Shown: positions 26,449 through 42,443 of the stretch, one piece after another
Layout: each line of letters starts with the position of its first letter
Numbering within the stretch: position 1 is the first letter of the stretch
DNA from: Marchantia polymorpha subsp. ruderalis
Taxonomy: Eukaryota > Streptophyta > Marchantiopsida > Marchantiales > Marchantiaceae
Assembly: GCA_037833965.1 (NCBI GenBank)
Contig: AP031354.1
Coordinates: 17,400,001 to 17,464,000, forward strand
Reading direction: 5' to 3'
Length of the DNA: 64,000 nucleotides
Notes under the pieces: model-generated
The model's database searches: none
Seen by the model: only the letters and a program-made list of their open reading frames with translations
Told to the model about the DNA's origin: nothing
Program-made: the position numbers and the translations under genes

Positions 26449-27835
26449 ACACCTGCGACTCATCTTTCCACCATTCGAGCGGATTGGATCGATCTGGAGA
26501 AGGTCTATAAGTGCAGAGAAATGGATGACGGGCTCCTCTTATATGGAGCACCATTGCTACAGTTAGTCCACCATCTGCACGTGTGCGTCACCTCCGCAAC
26601 GTCACTGCTTTTGCCACAGTGGATGATCAATGGTTGCAAGGTTTCTTCGAGAGAAGTTTTGCAAACAATGAAACTAGTTTTGCTGAATTCCTCACGAACA
26701 TGAAGACAATGGCCTGTTTAAACAACGAGTTCATCTCAGTGCAAGTAATTCTCTTTATTTCTTACAAAATCTTGGCAATGATTTCCATCTCGAAATATCG
26801 TGGAGTCAATCCAGACAAATCAGACCTTTCGGTTTCAAAAGACTTGTTCTGTCATTTGTCTCTGCTCTAATTCTGATAACGAGAAAACTATGTATTATAG
26901 AGATAGTCCCAAACACTATCCCCGAAAAAGATTATGCAGTACAAGATATGAAAAGGTCTGAGGACATAGCCACACTTACGTGGAACACCGCAGCAGACTT
27001 TACGGCACCGCACGTTTCATAAAGAGACTATAACAGTTGCTTTTTCATGGTCATCTAACATACAGGGTGTTGTAGCGGCTATCTATGGCCGAGCGGGAGT
27101 AGTGAAGATGTAAGTTTAAAATGTATCGAGGCAAGCACCTAGTCCATAGAATGCCAGGTTCGATGAAAATAGAAGGATTTACTAGTTTTGTCACTGACAT
27201 GCACTGCATATTGTAAATGAATGTTATGTATATTATATATGTAACAACATTTGATTTCGTGTTATTTCTGTTTGTGTGACATACTTTTTTCAACATGTAC
27301 ACATGTAATTGATAGTTTAGAATTATAATAAAAACTTTCGTAGTGTGCTGATTGTAATCAGTTACATTTTTTGATGAATAATTCTCCTATTGAAGTGGTG
27401 AGTGTAAATGATTTACGGAGCAATAGTGTTTTCAAGATTCTTGACATTCAGAGTTTGCTCGTGATGAAACTTACGTACAGTACTTAGTGTTGGCCTTCGG
27501 TGGCCGAGGTTTGCTTACTCGCAAAGGTATTTGTGTATATACAATGTTGATTTGTTGAGTGCTTTATCATCTATATCATTTTTCCATTTTCAAGATGTGC
27601 GGAGCAAATGATTTTAGATGTCAATTCCTGATTGAATCGGCTAGGCTGAAGGACCTGAGTTAAATCTGCGACAATATAACAGAATTTTCGAGTGTCCCAA
27701 ATATGTTGATTATACTCAACTGTTGCAGCAAATGTCGATTAATTCACTCTTTGGATACGCCAGTTGCTGCAATTGTTAAGCGCAGCAGAGAAGCAGGGAA
27801 AAAGTGAAGATGATGTCATTGAATTCGAATGATTC

Positions 27836-27954
27836 GATAAGAAAGCCTGTCAATGTGTTCCAACTTAATGAGGACCTCCCTTGTTAACTGAGGGAGAAAG
27901 GGAGAAAGTGAGAGCTCCTCATAACGTTCGAATACACTGACAGGCTTTCTTATC
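27836..27954. repeat. Long imperfect foldback, microRNA-precursor-like
   Basis: Bases 27836-27878 fold back on 27912-27954 with a 33-base loop. I count 37 of 43 positions as Watson-Crick pairs, with one further G-U; mismatches are single and scattered, and the outer 22 positions contain only one mismatch and one wobble. Size, loop length and mismatch pattern fit a plant MIRNA stem. No open frame overlaps it and no target-site duplication is evident. I recognise no known conserved plant microRNA in either arm. A small foldback transposon is the main alternative. Confidence 0.8.
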
Positions 27955-28441
27955 TTGTGGAGTACCACTTACAAGATATCGTAGATTCTGTCGAACAGTA
28001 ATCATTCAACCTACATCAAGTTTCTCAATCTACTGAGGTGATGCACCATGACAGGAAGACCGGGAAAGTACTGAATAGAGGCTTCTTGAAGTCCTGTTCA
28101 AATGGAACGAGACTTTCAAAACTTAAATCTGAAGTGTAATGTACATACTGGGATCAAACCCCAAAAAAATGTTCGGCGGGATTAATCTCGAGCTACGTTT
28201 ATATTTACAATTGATATCTCCCGACTACGCCCGAAAGGCCTGGCTTATATAACTCGACGAATTGTCGAATCGAACTATTCGCAGACGGGATACAAAGTGC
28301 ACGGATGTACCTTTCCACGAGCAGAAAATGAACCTCACTCTGCCTAGAAACAAAAATAGCACTCAAAAAATCCAGACCGTGGAAAATTGTGCACCCGTCA
28401 CAGCAAAGACTATCAAACCAATGGGCACGGCAGAGCACATT

Positions 28442-31233
<2,792 letters not shown>

Positions 31234-31330
31234 CTACACTCTGAGCTGAACGAAACTCAATCGAATTGGACAACACAGATATCTCACAGGCCTCTGAAAT
31301 TGCAACTGAGGGACCCTGCGCAATGAACTC

Positions 31331-31338
31331 CTTATATA
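31331..31338 (-). promoter_or_regulatory. TATA box of H4 copy 2
   Basis: Minus-strand TATATAAG about 115 bases upstream of the start codon, matching the plant TATA consensus well. Confidence 0.6.
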
Positions 31339-32143
31339 CTATTCTACGATTCCACAGTCTGAGTCTCTTTACGGACACTGTGCTTCGGCCGTCGAGGTGG
31401 CGAGTGAGTTAGTCTCTTGCTGCTTTATGGCCGCTAGATCTGCTTCAGACAGCGCGAGACGATCCAAGGCGTAGAATGTTGCGCTCCGTAGAACAACACG
31501 GTGTATGCGGATTGATGACCTGGCAAACACAGTCAAACAATTTGAAATCCAGACTGAAGTGCGCCTTCTATTTGAATTCACCGTTGCGCGCGATTTCAAA
31601 CGAGCTGTACCGACGTTTGAACAAGTGGGACAAATACGACAAAATGAATGCTCCGGACGGCCTACCCGACTGGAATGTATTTTCACGCAACGAAGGAAAT
31701 AGCTAGCATTCCTCTGTCCGTATCTATACATATATCTATGTAACTGTTTAACGTCAATACAAACATATATGTACCAAACACAAATTTACAACAATAATAA
31801 CAAAATATATATAACACAATAAAAGTGAAACATAAATTGTTTCCAAGTTTTATTTAAGCACATATCAAACCACATGCCAAAACTATCATTTTGGTATTTC
31901 AGATAATCTCTAAGACTTTCTGTAATATATAGGCGAATAGTCACTCATATTATTCATATATATGTTGTGACAAAGGACAAATTGACATTAGATTTTATTG
32001 TTAATTATATATGTACATATCTGGCTGGAAAATGTTATTAATTAAACCATAATTATCTATATTCTCCACTTATTCTAGTAATGGTTTATGAGACTAGAAA
32101 ACACCATATTTTACCCAAAAAACCAACTAATTGTTTGATTTCA

Positions 32144-32176
32144 GTAACATATGTGGATGATCTGATATTGAAAATT
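32144..32176 (+). pseudogene. Possible scrap of Ty1/copia reverse transcriptase
   Basis: Eleven codons read VTYVDDLILKI and are followed at once by a stop. YVDD with a following hydrophobic run is the reverse transcriptase catalytic motif, and YVDDLIL is its usual form in Ty1/copia elements. No other element domain, long terminal repeat or extended frame is visible, so chance similarity is a real possibility. Confidence 0.25.
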
Positions 32177-33179
32177 TAAAATATTGATATTGAAATCATA
32201 TTTTAAAACTGAATTTTTTAATTTTTTGAGCATGACAAACATTGCGTAAATTCTAGTTATTAAAAAATTTAATTATGATCAAAAAATAACTATAGCCCCC
32301 ATAATGGTTAGTGTACTTTGACAAACAAATATTTCATAAATTGAAAAAATAGTCCATTATATTATTTTGAATTTGAAAATATTGTCTTCCTTCAATTGAT
32401 TTACAGATTTAATATAAAAAATATACAATCTGAAATCTAGATAATCAGCATTTCTATAAGTTAGAATATCAAATAATTCAATCAAATTGAATCTATAAAA
32501 AAATGAAAAAAAGTGTATTGCTTACTAAGAGTTTGAATGTTTGTATGAACAAGATGTTAAATATCTACAATAGAATATTCAGCAATATGTGAAGAGAGGC
32601 TGGACATGTTACTTTTAATCAAACCATTATTATCTAAAAGATCAACACTTTATGATGATCACTGTCATATTAACAGTTGAATGGGCAGTCAAGCTACTAA
32701 ATCCCACATGTACTTCAATGGTTAACCATATGGAGTATACGTTTATTGTTATCATTTTCTCACCTAGTAATTCCCTCTACCAATCTACAATTGTTACATG
32801 ATTATTCTTCCCCTTGTAGTGGTTTTGAGACTGAAAATCATTGACAAGGGAAATATATGTTGTGGTCTGAGTTGACCATGGGACATGATTATTCTCATTC
32901 AAACAAATTTGTGTGATCAATTTATGTTTAGCAATAGGCTCAAATATGGATAAAATAGGCATCAATCTTTGCATTTTCTTGTAATTTGACCGTCCATGTA
33001 CACATGTTATATACCGTTTCGGATACTTGGATCATACCATAGGTTCAAAGATAATGAACAACATGCAACCAATTTTGCTTCTAGCTCATTCATTAGACTA
33101 CAAGTTCATATTGCCTTGGTATATAGTCAATTTAAAGATTGTTTTATTAAGAAAATTTACGCGTTTGATAAAAAAAATT

Positions 33180-33283
33180 TTCACTCACACTCATTGAATT
33201 GAACTCAATTCCACATTTAATACTTTATATTTTCACTCATACTCATTGATCTGAACTCAATTCTACATTTAGTACTTTTTATT
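33180..33283. repeat. 52-bp tandem duplication
   Basis: Two adjacent copies, 33180-33231 and 33232-33283, differ at a handful of positions. Both contain a CACTCA...TGAACTCAATT...ACATTTA.TACTTT core. A simple tandem duplication, diverged enough not to be very recent. Confidence 0.75.
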
Positions 33284-36200
33284 CGCACATTTTTTTCAGA
33301 AATATTTTATTTTGTGCAAAAAATGCTCATATTAAAATGTCCATGACTAAGTTCAAACATACAATATATGTTATAGATTTTTTTGTCATATAATAAATCC
33401 ACAAAAGCACACATTTTATATAACAATGTACTCTTTTGTCAAATCTCATACATAATGATGAATAACAAACTATCTTATAATCCAAAACATTTGATCAAGT
33501 TCTGAAACAATTTCTAGCATTCAGATTATTAAAACAATTATATCTAATATAATATAAAACGTAAATCATTTTATCCATTGACAACTAGGAAATGAAATTA
33601 TATCCATTGTCAAATCTGCAAAATAACTCAGACAATGATCATCAATGGGGAGAAAATATTAAAAACGGAATTTGACTCTTTGTGCAAAAAATTATCAACA
33701 TTTCACATAAGACATATATGTAGTATTTATCGAAATTTCATCTTATAATTTGTCATAAATATAAATTTGTAATCAATACTGATTAATTTTGTTATGTGAA
33801 CATGTTTTATTACAATGATAAATTATAATTTATTGCCAATAACATGAAATCAAGCACATTCGTTTTCTCAAATACACAAATATACAACATATTTTAACTA
33901 ACAAATGCAATGCGGATATCACACAATCTTTTCCATCCATTGAATCCTATACTATTCTAGTTGATGATATAATTTGAGTATTTTTAGATTTGTTCTAAAT
34001 TTGCAAATGTCTTTGCAAGATTGGAAATGGTTATAAGAGATTGATACTTCAATGAAAATCTAACACTAGGAAGTGAATGCTTCTTGTTTCGTATTCTTTT
34101 GCTAAAATGAATGAAATGGAATATTTATTGACTTACTCATAATCTTTTTACAAATTGCTTCCACATTTGAAAGTGCTGTATCTATAATGACTACTTCAAA
34201 CTCTAAATTACAGTTTCTTCACTCTTTAAATAAAATTTTAATTAGTAAATTAATGCCCAACCATTTTCAAACAAGATTTTAAAATTTTAAAATCACTTTC
34301 AAAACTTTGTTTCAATAAATAATAGGAATTTAAAATTTATTTCACAATCCATATTTTGTTTTGTAAAACTTATCCGTATTTAACGGAAATATTCAAGATG
34401 CAACTATTTTTTGAATAATTTCACATAGTATCATCTTTTTACATATTGAACGAGCTAGAAGCGAGTGGTACAAATAATACCAATATTTGTAGATTTTTTG
34501 TATTGTAATATATTTGTTGGAAAAACAAAATTTATTTTATTTTATAATTTAAATATCAATTTCATAATAAGGTTAATCAATTTATTCAATTCATAATTTT
34601 GTAAACGTGACATTGTAAAAATATTTAACTAATAAAAATGAACTCTTCATTTTGTTAGTTAAATAGATGCATCTTGAATTATATATACTAAAAGCTATAG
34701 AATATAATGAAGAACAAACATGGAAACTAAGATTTGGATTTGCAAAAATAATTATTGCATTTTCCTATTGAGCAATGAATTACATTATTTCACATATGTT
34801 TGGGATAAAACTACTTTTATGAATTAAACCTTAAGTCTGATAAAATAATTTTCCAACATTTGAACAATTTTTGATGCAAAACTACAAGAAAAATAATGAA
34901 TTGTTTCCAATACATTCATCTTCATGCATAATTTTATGCATTCAATCAAACAAAATAATGAATACATCATCTTGTAATTTGAACCTCCACGAAAGAAAAG
35001 AAAAGAAAAGAAAATGTTCTGAAGTTCAGCTGTTGTTAGAGATAAAATGTTTTGTAAATGAAGATCAATGTTTTAGTTTTTATGATCTACAACGACATGA
35101 ATTCATTAGTCATGAAGGATGAGAGCTTCAAACAGGTTATTAAACAGAGATATTATTTGTTTTCTTTGTTTATCATGTCTGATTTTTTGAATAAAACACA
35201 AAACGTAAATTTTGTGGGTCAACTTTATTATTGAAGTGTCAAGATTTAAAATAAATGTTACTTCGATTTTGAACAAGATCTTGTTGCTTTGTCAAGCAAC
35301 TATACTTTGAAAACTTGGATCCAAGAGAAGGTAATTTTGTTTCTTTTTTATTAACGGGTCTGAAACTGAACAACATAAAGTGTTTGAAAGTATGAAATTT
35401 AAAGAAAAAATCTAGACAAAATAGTTACAATCAAATCAAAAAATATATTAATATCACTTCACAAATGACAAATAAACCTTCATCAAATAAGATGTAATGA
35501 GTTTTTGTTTATCTTCCTTTTTTTCAACACGTAAAATGGAAAGGTGTGATTAAATAATTCATTCACACTAAAAAATATCAACTCTTACTTGAAATTTTAA
35601 GAATAAAATTTTGTTGTGTTTTGATACACATTTTGTTTTTTTCAATCAAATTTTGTTAAAAGATAAAAGTTAAAGTTTTATTTTGTCTTCTACTTTTATC
35701 AAATTTAGAATAAAGATGAAAAAGAAGTTACATTGCTTTTCATGATTTATGCGGATTTCAGTGGAAATTGAATTTCGATTTTCCAGTCATATATGGAAAT
35801 AAGATGATGGTTTGTTTGCAATATTGTATAGCTTTGATGTATGATCATGAGTTTTGTAAGAATTGAGTATTCAAAAATAAAAAACATCATTATTATTACA
35901 ATACTTTTATAATTATTCAAGTCATATAAGTAAAAGTTGGTTCTTGCTTTATTCAAGCTTGCAAGCATGTGTTTCAATTTGGTAGGTTTTTTGCAAATCA
36001 GTATTTTATTACAACCTACTAATATAAATATTCAAAAAATCAAATTGAGGTTTCTGTTGTTTGGAAACTAATTATGAAATGATCTTGCTTGTTCAGATTC
36101 AGTAATGTGAGGTTTGTTTGAATTCATTAAGGGAAACTTAACTTTGTTTTCACATGACAACTATTGTTGATTGGTAAGGTATATTGGAAGTAGAATGTTC

Positions 36201-36808
36201 ACCGAGAATACAAAACGTGCTGAATTATATTTAGACTTATACGAGTAAAGCAAAATAGTTGGAACTCTGCATACAGATGTTCGTTCATCCTTGGATAAAA
36301 AACGGAGGTCAAGGTTAGGTGTAGACACAAGTCAATATCAAACTTGTTATGTTTAGGGTGTAACATATTGCAAATGTGCATAGGAAGACACTTTAATTAG
36401 AGCCGTAGGTACATAGAGGGGCAAAAATCCCGCGATCACGGTATATCACGAGTTTTATACGCTAAGAGTTGCCGTAAGTAGTCGGCTTATTAGAGTTGTT
36501 ACAAGCTTTAGGAAATAAATCGAAGCTTCGACAAGTAAGACCAAGCAGCTCAAAAGTCGTGTAATGAATGTATGTTGAAAGTCTAGCTCTTTGATATGCG
36601 GAGTTTTCTTCTGTCTATTGCCCATGTTCTTTGCTAACTTTTTAATGCCAGTGCCTCTGATGGTTAGAGGACGTGCATTCATCTCATGGTTTAGTGAAAA
36701 AAAGCAGTTAAACAAATTCTTGTCTTGTTCGGGTAGCATATTTCTTGCGTGCGAGAGATTGAACTTCTCCACTTTAGGCTGTCTTTAGGACTTTTGCTAT
36801 GTTCATTT

Positions 36809-36833
36809 ATATATATATATATATATATATATA
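36809..36833. repeat. AT dinucleotide microsatellite
   Basis: An AT run of 25 bases. Confidence 0.9.
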
Positions 36834-38616
36834 CATGGTATTATGCATTTTGTTATACATGTCTTCTTTAGGCTTTGGTCACTTTTTCTTTAACTATAAG
36901 TAATGAGATATATTAGTTATTTCTCAGTTTGGGCTAATGTCTCTCACCCTACTATACTATACACAACAAAGCTCTATGATGGATCAGAGTTGCGTGATAC
37001 AGTTTTGGCTGGCATTGGGAAAGAGTAGAAGTAATACACATTAGACTAGTGTGAGTTATAACCAACACTCCCTAAATAAATAACATCATTTATTTGGGAA
37101 TGATACATGAACTCACGAGTTTTCTTTCCAATAATAACGAAAGTTTGCATTCCTGATTGCACATACATTGGTGAGGTATTGCAATAGACACAAGACCATA
37201 CACATAATAATGTCCACATCATTCATTGTCGTTTGGGAGTCAGAAGAAAGATAGCCATGATGTTTCAGGTATGTGCTAATTGTTATCACACAAGAAAATG
37301 ATTATCTTATCTGAAATATGAATTGGTAAATTTGGTCTACATTATTCAGAGATATACTTGGTTTAAATAGCAAAACTAAAATTTGATGCTTTTTAATAAT
37401 AAATCACACATAATCTCAATTTGTTTGGATTTTGCATTGATGATAGGAATGAAGTTAAGTATCATCAATAAACTTCTCAACAAATACAAGCCTGCAAAGA
37501 CATAAATACTCTATACTTCTAAATTTTGGAGCCGCTATCTATGCTTACTTTGACATTCATGTGAGAGTGTGCATGATATTCTCTTCTATTGACTCCACAA
37601 TGCCAACTGTTCAGTATAATATATTAGATTACGCAATACATAGGCGTTTTTTATTCATAAAATGATTGATATTTTTCAATTTAGGATGATTTTAAAATAC
37701 GATGGTGATATTCAGAATATTTGACCAACGTCGGTTTATCTGTATAAATAATTCATACAATATTAGTCATTATAATGTTTAAACACCTTATTCAAATCAC
37801 CTTTTGGATATATATACATAAAAGTTGGTCGGATAGTTTCAAATCTTTGCTATTTTATGAGCTATCAATGTTGTAAACTAAGTATAATAGTCCTTAAGTA
37901 GATATATGTGATGAATTGGACGTCAGTTCATATAAAGTCGTATCGTGGTTTTTGAATGTAAGTGCAACCAAGTTAAGACTGTTACGTAGAGAAAAAGTCC
38001 TTTTCGTACAGTGCATTCTTCCATCTTGGATGTCGAGGATGATGATATACGATATATGACTTATATGTACTTTTACGTAGCATATGATATATATGTTTGG
38101 CACAGAGTTAACTGGCTGTTCAGCAAGTTTGTACTTGGTCTAGAAGAACAATGTGAATATTGGGGATTTCATGATGATTGTTTCTTTTAGTCGGTGAAAA
38201 CTGACGCTGAAGTGGCGGAGGTTATGAACATGCAAGAATATAATGTAAATGTTACTCTACCATCAGAATGATTGATAGTAATCTGAAAATCTTTGTGAAT
38301 CCGAAAGAGTCTGCAGTGAAGTCACTTTCTTTAACTTATGGCGTACACTATAATCTTTAGATTATCAGCGCTGATCAAATGAGCTTTATGCTGATCGGAT
38401 AATTGCATTATATGTATACCTTTGTACTGCAGTAGCGTAAATACAAAGGTATTGTAGTATATATTTCCATTGCATCGGCTGTAGTCAGTCGTTCTCTTCA
38501 CGAATGTAGAGGAGGTAACGAGGTAATGTCATAGTTCTTCGACATATTTGTCTAAGCAGGGGCCCCGCTGATTACACTACGCCGCGAGCTCGTGGCTCGT
38601 TGACAAGTCAACAACA

Positions 38617-38766
38617 GATCCGCGGCAACGTGGCCAGACAGGAGCGTTCGAAACGGCGCTCTCGGCGGGGGTTGCCGTCCCGCCATTTTCAAATCGGTGG
38701 GAACAGCCCGGGGCTGCCGAATTTAAAACCGACGGCTGATATCACGAGATCGTCCTTCGATCCGCG
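38617..38766 (+). promoter_or_regulatory. Two plant histone octamers and an E2F-like site
   Basis: GATCCGCG, the reverse complement of the plant histone octamer CGCGGATC, occurs exactly at 38617-38624 and again at 38759-38766. Between them, TCCCGCC at 38678-38684 resembles an E2F core. In plant histone genes octamers mediate S-phase and meristem expression. Two exact copies upstream of a histone gene are unlikely to be chance. Confidence 0.75.
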
Positions 38767-38788
38767 AGACCAGCCTTCCGCTCTTCTC

Positions 38789-38828
38789 ATTGGCCGGGGC
38801 TCACGTACAGATGCTCGGAATTATATAA
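38789..38828 (+). promoter_or_regulatory. CCAAT and TATA elements of H2B
   Basis: An inverted CCAAT box (ATTGG, 38789-38793) is followed by TATATAA at 38822-38828, about 150 bases before the H2B ATG. Octamers, CCAAT and TATA in this order form a textbook plant histone promoter. Confidence 0.7.
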
Positions 38829-38978
38829 ACCCCCGTGATCGTCAATGCATGGCAACACACACCTCCTCCCTCGCTCTGACGTATATTCATAGATCTCTCT
38901 GTGCCTCAGTCTTGTACTCCGACCTCCGACTGAAGTGAGGTACTCGTTAGACTCGAGATCGTAGTTCGAGCTTCAGCG

Positions 38979-39416
38979 ATGGCGCCGAAGGCAGCTGCCG
39001 ATGCAGAGAAGAAGGAGGCGAAGGTCGCCGCCAAGGGCGAGAAGCGTGGACGAGGTCGACCGAAGGCCGAGAAGAAGCCGGCGAAGGAGGGCGGGCTAGG
39101 GCCCAAGGATGGAGCCAAGAAGAAGAAATCGAAGAAGTCGGTCGAGACTTACAAGATTTACATCTACAAGGTGCTCAAGCAGGTCCACCCCGAGTTCGGA
39201 ATCTCGTCGAAAGCCATGGGGATTATGAACTCTTTCATCAACGACATCTTCGAGAAGCTGGCTTCTGAGGCTGCTCGTCTTGCTCGCTACAACAAGAAGC
39301 CGACCATTGCTTCTCGCGAGATTCAAACTGCCGTGCGACTCACTCTGCCCGGCGAGCTGGCCAAGCATGCCGTCTCGGAGGGCACCAAGGCCGTGACGAA
39401 GTTTACTAGTGTCTGA
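38979..39416 (+). CDS. Histone H2B
   Basis: Intronless 145-residue core histone that pairs with H2A in the nucleosome. The N-terminal tail (about 1-50) is rich in Lys, Ala and Pro, starting [15 protein letters not shown], as in plant H2Bs. The histone fold follows, with [39 protein letters not shown], and [22 protein letters not shown]. The C-terminal AVTKFTS segment carries the lysine (K141) that is monoubiquitinated in plant H2B. The start is chosen because this ATG opens the canonical tail and follows the TATA box by about 150 bases. It shares the neighbourhood with two H4 genes about 8-10 kb away, on the opposite strand. Confidence 0.97.
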   Translation: MAPKAAADAEKKEAKVAAKGEKRGRGRPKAEKKPAKEGGLGPKDGAKKKKSKKSVETYKIYIYKVLKQVHPEFGISSKAMGIMNSFINDIFEKLASEAARLARYNKKPTIASREIQTAVRLTLPGELAKHAVSEGTKAVTKFTSV

Positions 39417-40099
39417 GTTTTCTGTGGCATCGAACCGAATGAGGTTGATGAACTTTTGTAAAATAGGACTGCACGCCATGTTATGGCTAGATCAACAATC
39501 AGTTGATCCACACTTAGACTTGCGTAGCCCCGCGGATAGAAGCTTCGGCTCGAAGTTGTACATACAATTGGTGTGAGACACTCAGAAATTGAAGATTTTA
39601 CAGCTCTCGGAATTCTGAACCACCATCTCATGCTCTTGACCTGTTAGTCTAAGATGAATGCAAAGTCTAATTTAGTTAGAAACACATCGAGACCATACCT
39701 GAATGATTGAGAATACTTCAGAAATACACTGTTCTGAACTATTCCGAAAGCGAGAAAAAAAATACATGTTTCCATCGACGAGTTGCGAAAAAATTATTTT
39801 CGCAGCAAACACTTTGTAGCAATTAATATAGCGAGAACAAAATTTCTAACGCCGACACACCTATATCACCAGAAAAGCTGATTGTTGAATAATCCCTATA
39901 CCTAAACCTGTGCAAAACCTGTTTTAACTCGCAACGAAATCTCTATGTATAAAGTGAACGAGGATTATGTACGTACACTATAAATACAATCCTCCATATC
40001 ACTTCAATTTGAAAACTCCCTGTACACAGGAAAATAAGAATAAACCGTCGCCACGCTGTATGCCTAAAGCTGTACAATTACCTCCGATTCCCGACCATA
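39417..40099. other. Convergent 3' flanks of H2B and the GDSL esterase
   Basis: Short AT-rich spacer where the 3' ends of the H2B gene (+) and the GDSL esterase gene (-) face each other. No separate gene seen. No animal-type histone stem-loop is visible after the H2B stop. Confidence 0.6.
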
Positions 40100-42443
40100 T
40101 CAAGCGTACCAGACGTTGCACAATCCTCCATACACCTGTTCGTATGTCACCGAACTTACAAAGTTTGTGAAATTAAGTCTACACAAGTTGCTGAAATCAG
40201 TCCCGGGAGTAAGAAATTGTCCGGTCAGGATGAATTTAGACATGATCCGATAGAAACTTTCCGTAAAATGTATCCCGTCCCAGAATATATACTTGTCAGG
40301 ATCGGCACATTTGTTGGAGCCAGAAGTGGCACAAGTAGCATTAGGATTGAAGTTGTAGTCCCCTATTCCAGCAGCCCCACAACACGTCGAGAGTGTAGAG
40401 TTTGGATCAAAACCTTCATCACAATCAGTGTCAAGAAGTGAGATTCTGTTCCCGATTTTGTGTAGTGTTCGCATCAATTCATGACATTACGGAGTCATAG
40501 GGTCATGTGATTGAAAGCCAAATTGGTTCTATGGGAGACTGAAAATTCCATCGCCGACAACGCAGAAGCCAAATTGAAGGTTGTGAAATCGAGAATGTAA
40601 AACACAATATCTGAAGGAACGGGCAACGGGGATTTTCTATACATCGACGTGTCCAAATGAGTTTGAAACTTCACAATCGATATTTCATGACAAACATGAC
40701 GAGCATTAGGAGTTGAGCAGCAAGTACCGTATTCCGAAGGGTTTCGCAACATTTCGATCGTAGCATTGTAGAAGTCAAAGAGGATGATGTTCGTGTCGGG
40801 GAGTGACGCTCTCAGGAATTCCAAGCCCAGAAAGAGTTGGCTGTTGTAGGCTTCATCCAGTTGATTGATCTCGGCTATGCAACCCAGATCATCTTTGGTC
40901 AAGTCCGCTTCGTCTAATAACGTCAGTATTTGCGGCGAACAACCTTGTGGAAATATGTTGTAAATCAAGAAATTTCGCGCTTCATATTGGTAGAGAATCT
41001 GCAGGCAGCACGACGAGGAGTCATCCGTCAGGAGTCACCATAATCAAAACAATGATGTAAAATTCCAAATTATCATAGTGCTCTGATAGCTGTGGGAATG
41101 ACCAATGTCTTATCACAAGTCATGGGAGAGGGTGACCGCACCTGCACCGCCCCAAGAACGCTCTTTACTGCAGCTGGTATGATATTTTGGAGAATCGATG
41201 CTGTGCTGAGACCTCGTTGAAGTGCAGATCTGATGTCACTACTTCCAAATTCTAGAGTATACAGACCCTCTTGAAAATGAATTCTCGGTGGTAGAGAGGA
41301 GATCGAAGACAAACATTCTGAAACAACAGGTATCAGACCTGAAAGATCAGCTCAGAGTCCACTGCTCTACTACCATAAAGACTTTGCGAGGCTTTATACA
41401 ACTGAACCATAGTGCATGAAGGCTCTTGTCCTACTTGGAGTATATTTTACATTAGAACTCAACTGGAATTGAATTGAATTGATGCCTCACTTGATAATGT
41501 AACCAAGATATATAGAGCAAAAAGGACGGGAAAGACCATGAAAGCTAGTTGCCAATAGTGTCACAAAAGCACTTGAAGCTCACATAAAGCAAAAGCAAGT
41601 TCATTAGAAACCTCAAGAATGTGGTACAAGTGCACCGAGTGTGGATTGTTTGCACTGAAGATCTAGTCCTTGAGATTGATTGAAGAGAACCTAAACTTAC
41701 CCACTTGCGATTGAGCTGTGAGTGCGCTGCTCTTGAATCTGATGAATTGCTTGATCTGCAGGGGTAGGAAAAGAGGCAAGGATTTTCCATCGCTAGAGAC
41801 GCCTACTAGATCGCCTGCAAAGTTTAATCCATGCCTGAAATTGAAGACTGTTGGAGAGGTATACGCGTCCAGTAATGGTACGTCAAAGGCCAGAGCTGTG
41901 TCACATGACATTAGAATTACAAGATTGGTTCGTGAATCATTAGAGTCTTACAAAAAGGACATGCGAGGAGAGAACACGCCTGAATCTCTAATGTTTCTGA
42001 AATGCTTAGCCTAGTGACGGTTCCGAAAGAACATATGAGGTCGAATTAAACAAGGAAAATCCTTCACGCGAATCCTTCACTGAAGATCTACATGTGATTC
42101 TGGGCAATTGCAAAGACATCTCGGGGAGTGACGGTTTGGAAGTCTTACAAATAAAGTCAGGGATGAGACGACCATTGCAGTAGCGTTTGGCTGGTCGGCG
42201 GAAAAAGGCATCTCCATACGGAGGATTCTCCGGATCAGCGAATTTGGTGATCTCAGGAGAGAATGGAAACTCATTGAGAATATTTCCTGTATCGGTGAGC
42301 GACGTTCCAAAGTTGAAAAATGCGCGGGGACATCGATTGCTCGTTTGGCCATTGACAGGAGTGAGAAATCCGATCTTTCCTGCTGCAAATACAGCACACA
42401 CGAGCATCAGTCTCCAGCGGATATCCGCTGCAGGTTTCGCCAT
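40100..42443 (-). CDS. Secreted GDSL-type esterase/lipase with altered motifs, five exons
   Basis: Plant SGNH/GDSL family protein, probably an extracellular esterase. Exons: 42149-42443, 41701-41895, 41142-41317, 40728-40998, 40100-40413, with GT-AG introns of 143-383 bp and phases that join to 416 residues. A hydrophobic signal peptide occupies about 11-32. Block I reads FNFGTSLTDTGN: nucleophile Ser48 is present but the usual GDS is GTS. Block II has NFRHGLNFAG. Block III reads FGSSD (187-191) where family members have GxND, so the oxyanion-hole Asn is replaced by Ser190. Block V WDGIHFTE supplies Asp358 and His361. The Ser-Asp-His triad is therefore complete, but two signature positions differ, which may reduce or alter activity. 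The start ATG precedes the signal peptide; an upstream frame extension has no start support. Head-to-head with the plus-strand GH3 gene. Confidence 0.9.

Larger units (their letters stand above)
26341..28441. other. Intergenic region between P450 and histone H4
   Basis: Contains the P450 promoter at its left end, AT-rich DNA in the middle, and the foldback at 27836-27954. Nothing else is recognised. The last 200-odd bases are the probable 3' untranslated region of the first H4 gene. Confidence 0.55.

Noticed and set aside
36455..36772. 105-codon minus-strand frame in AT-rich DNA
   Set aside because: It has no ATG at its 5' end and no recognised domain; one open frame of this size is not enough evidence.
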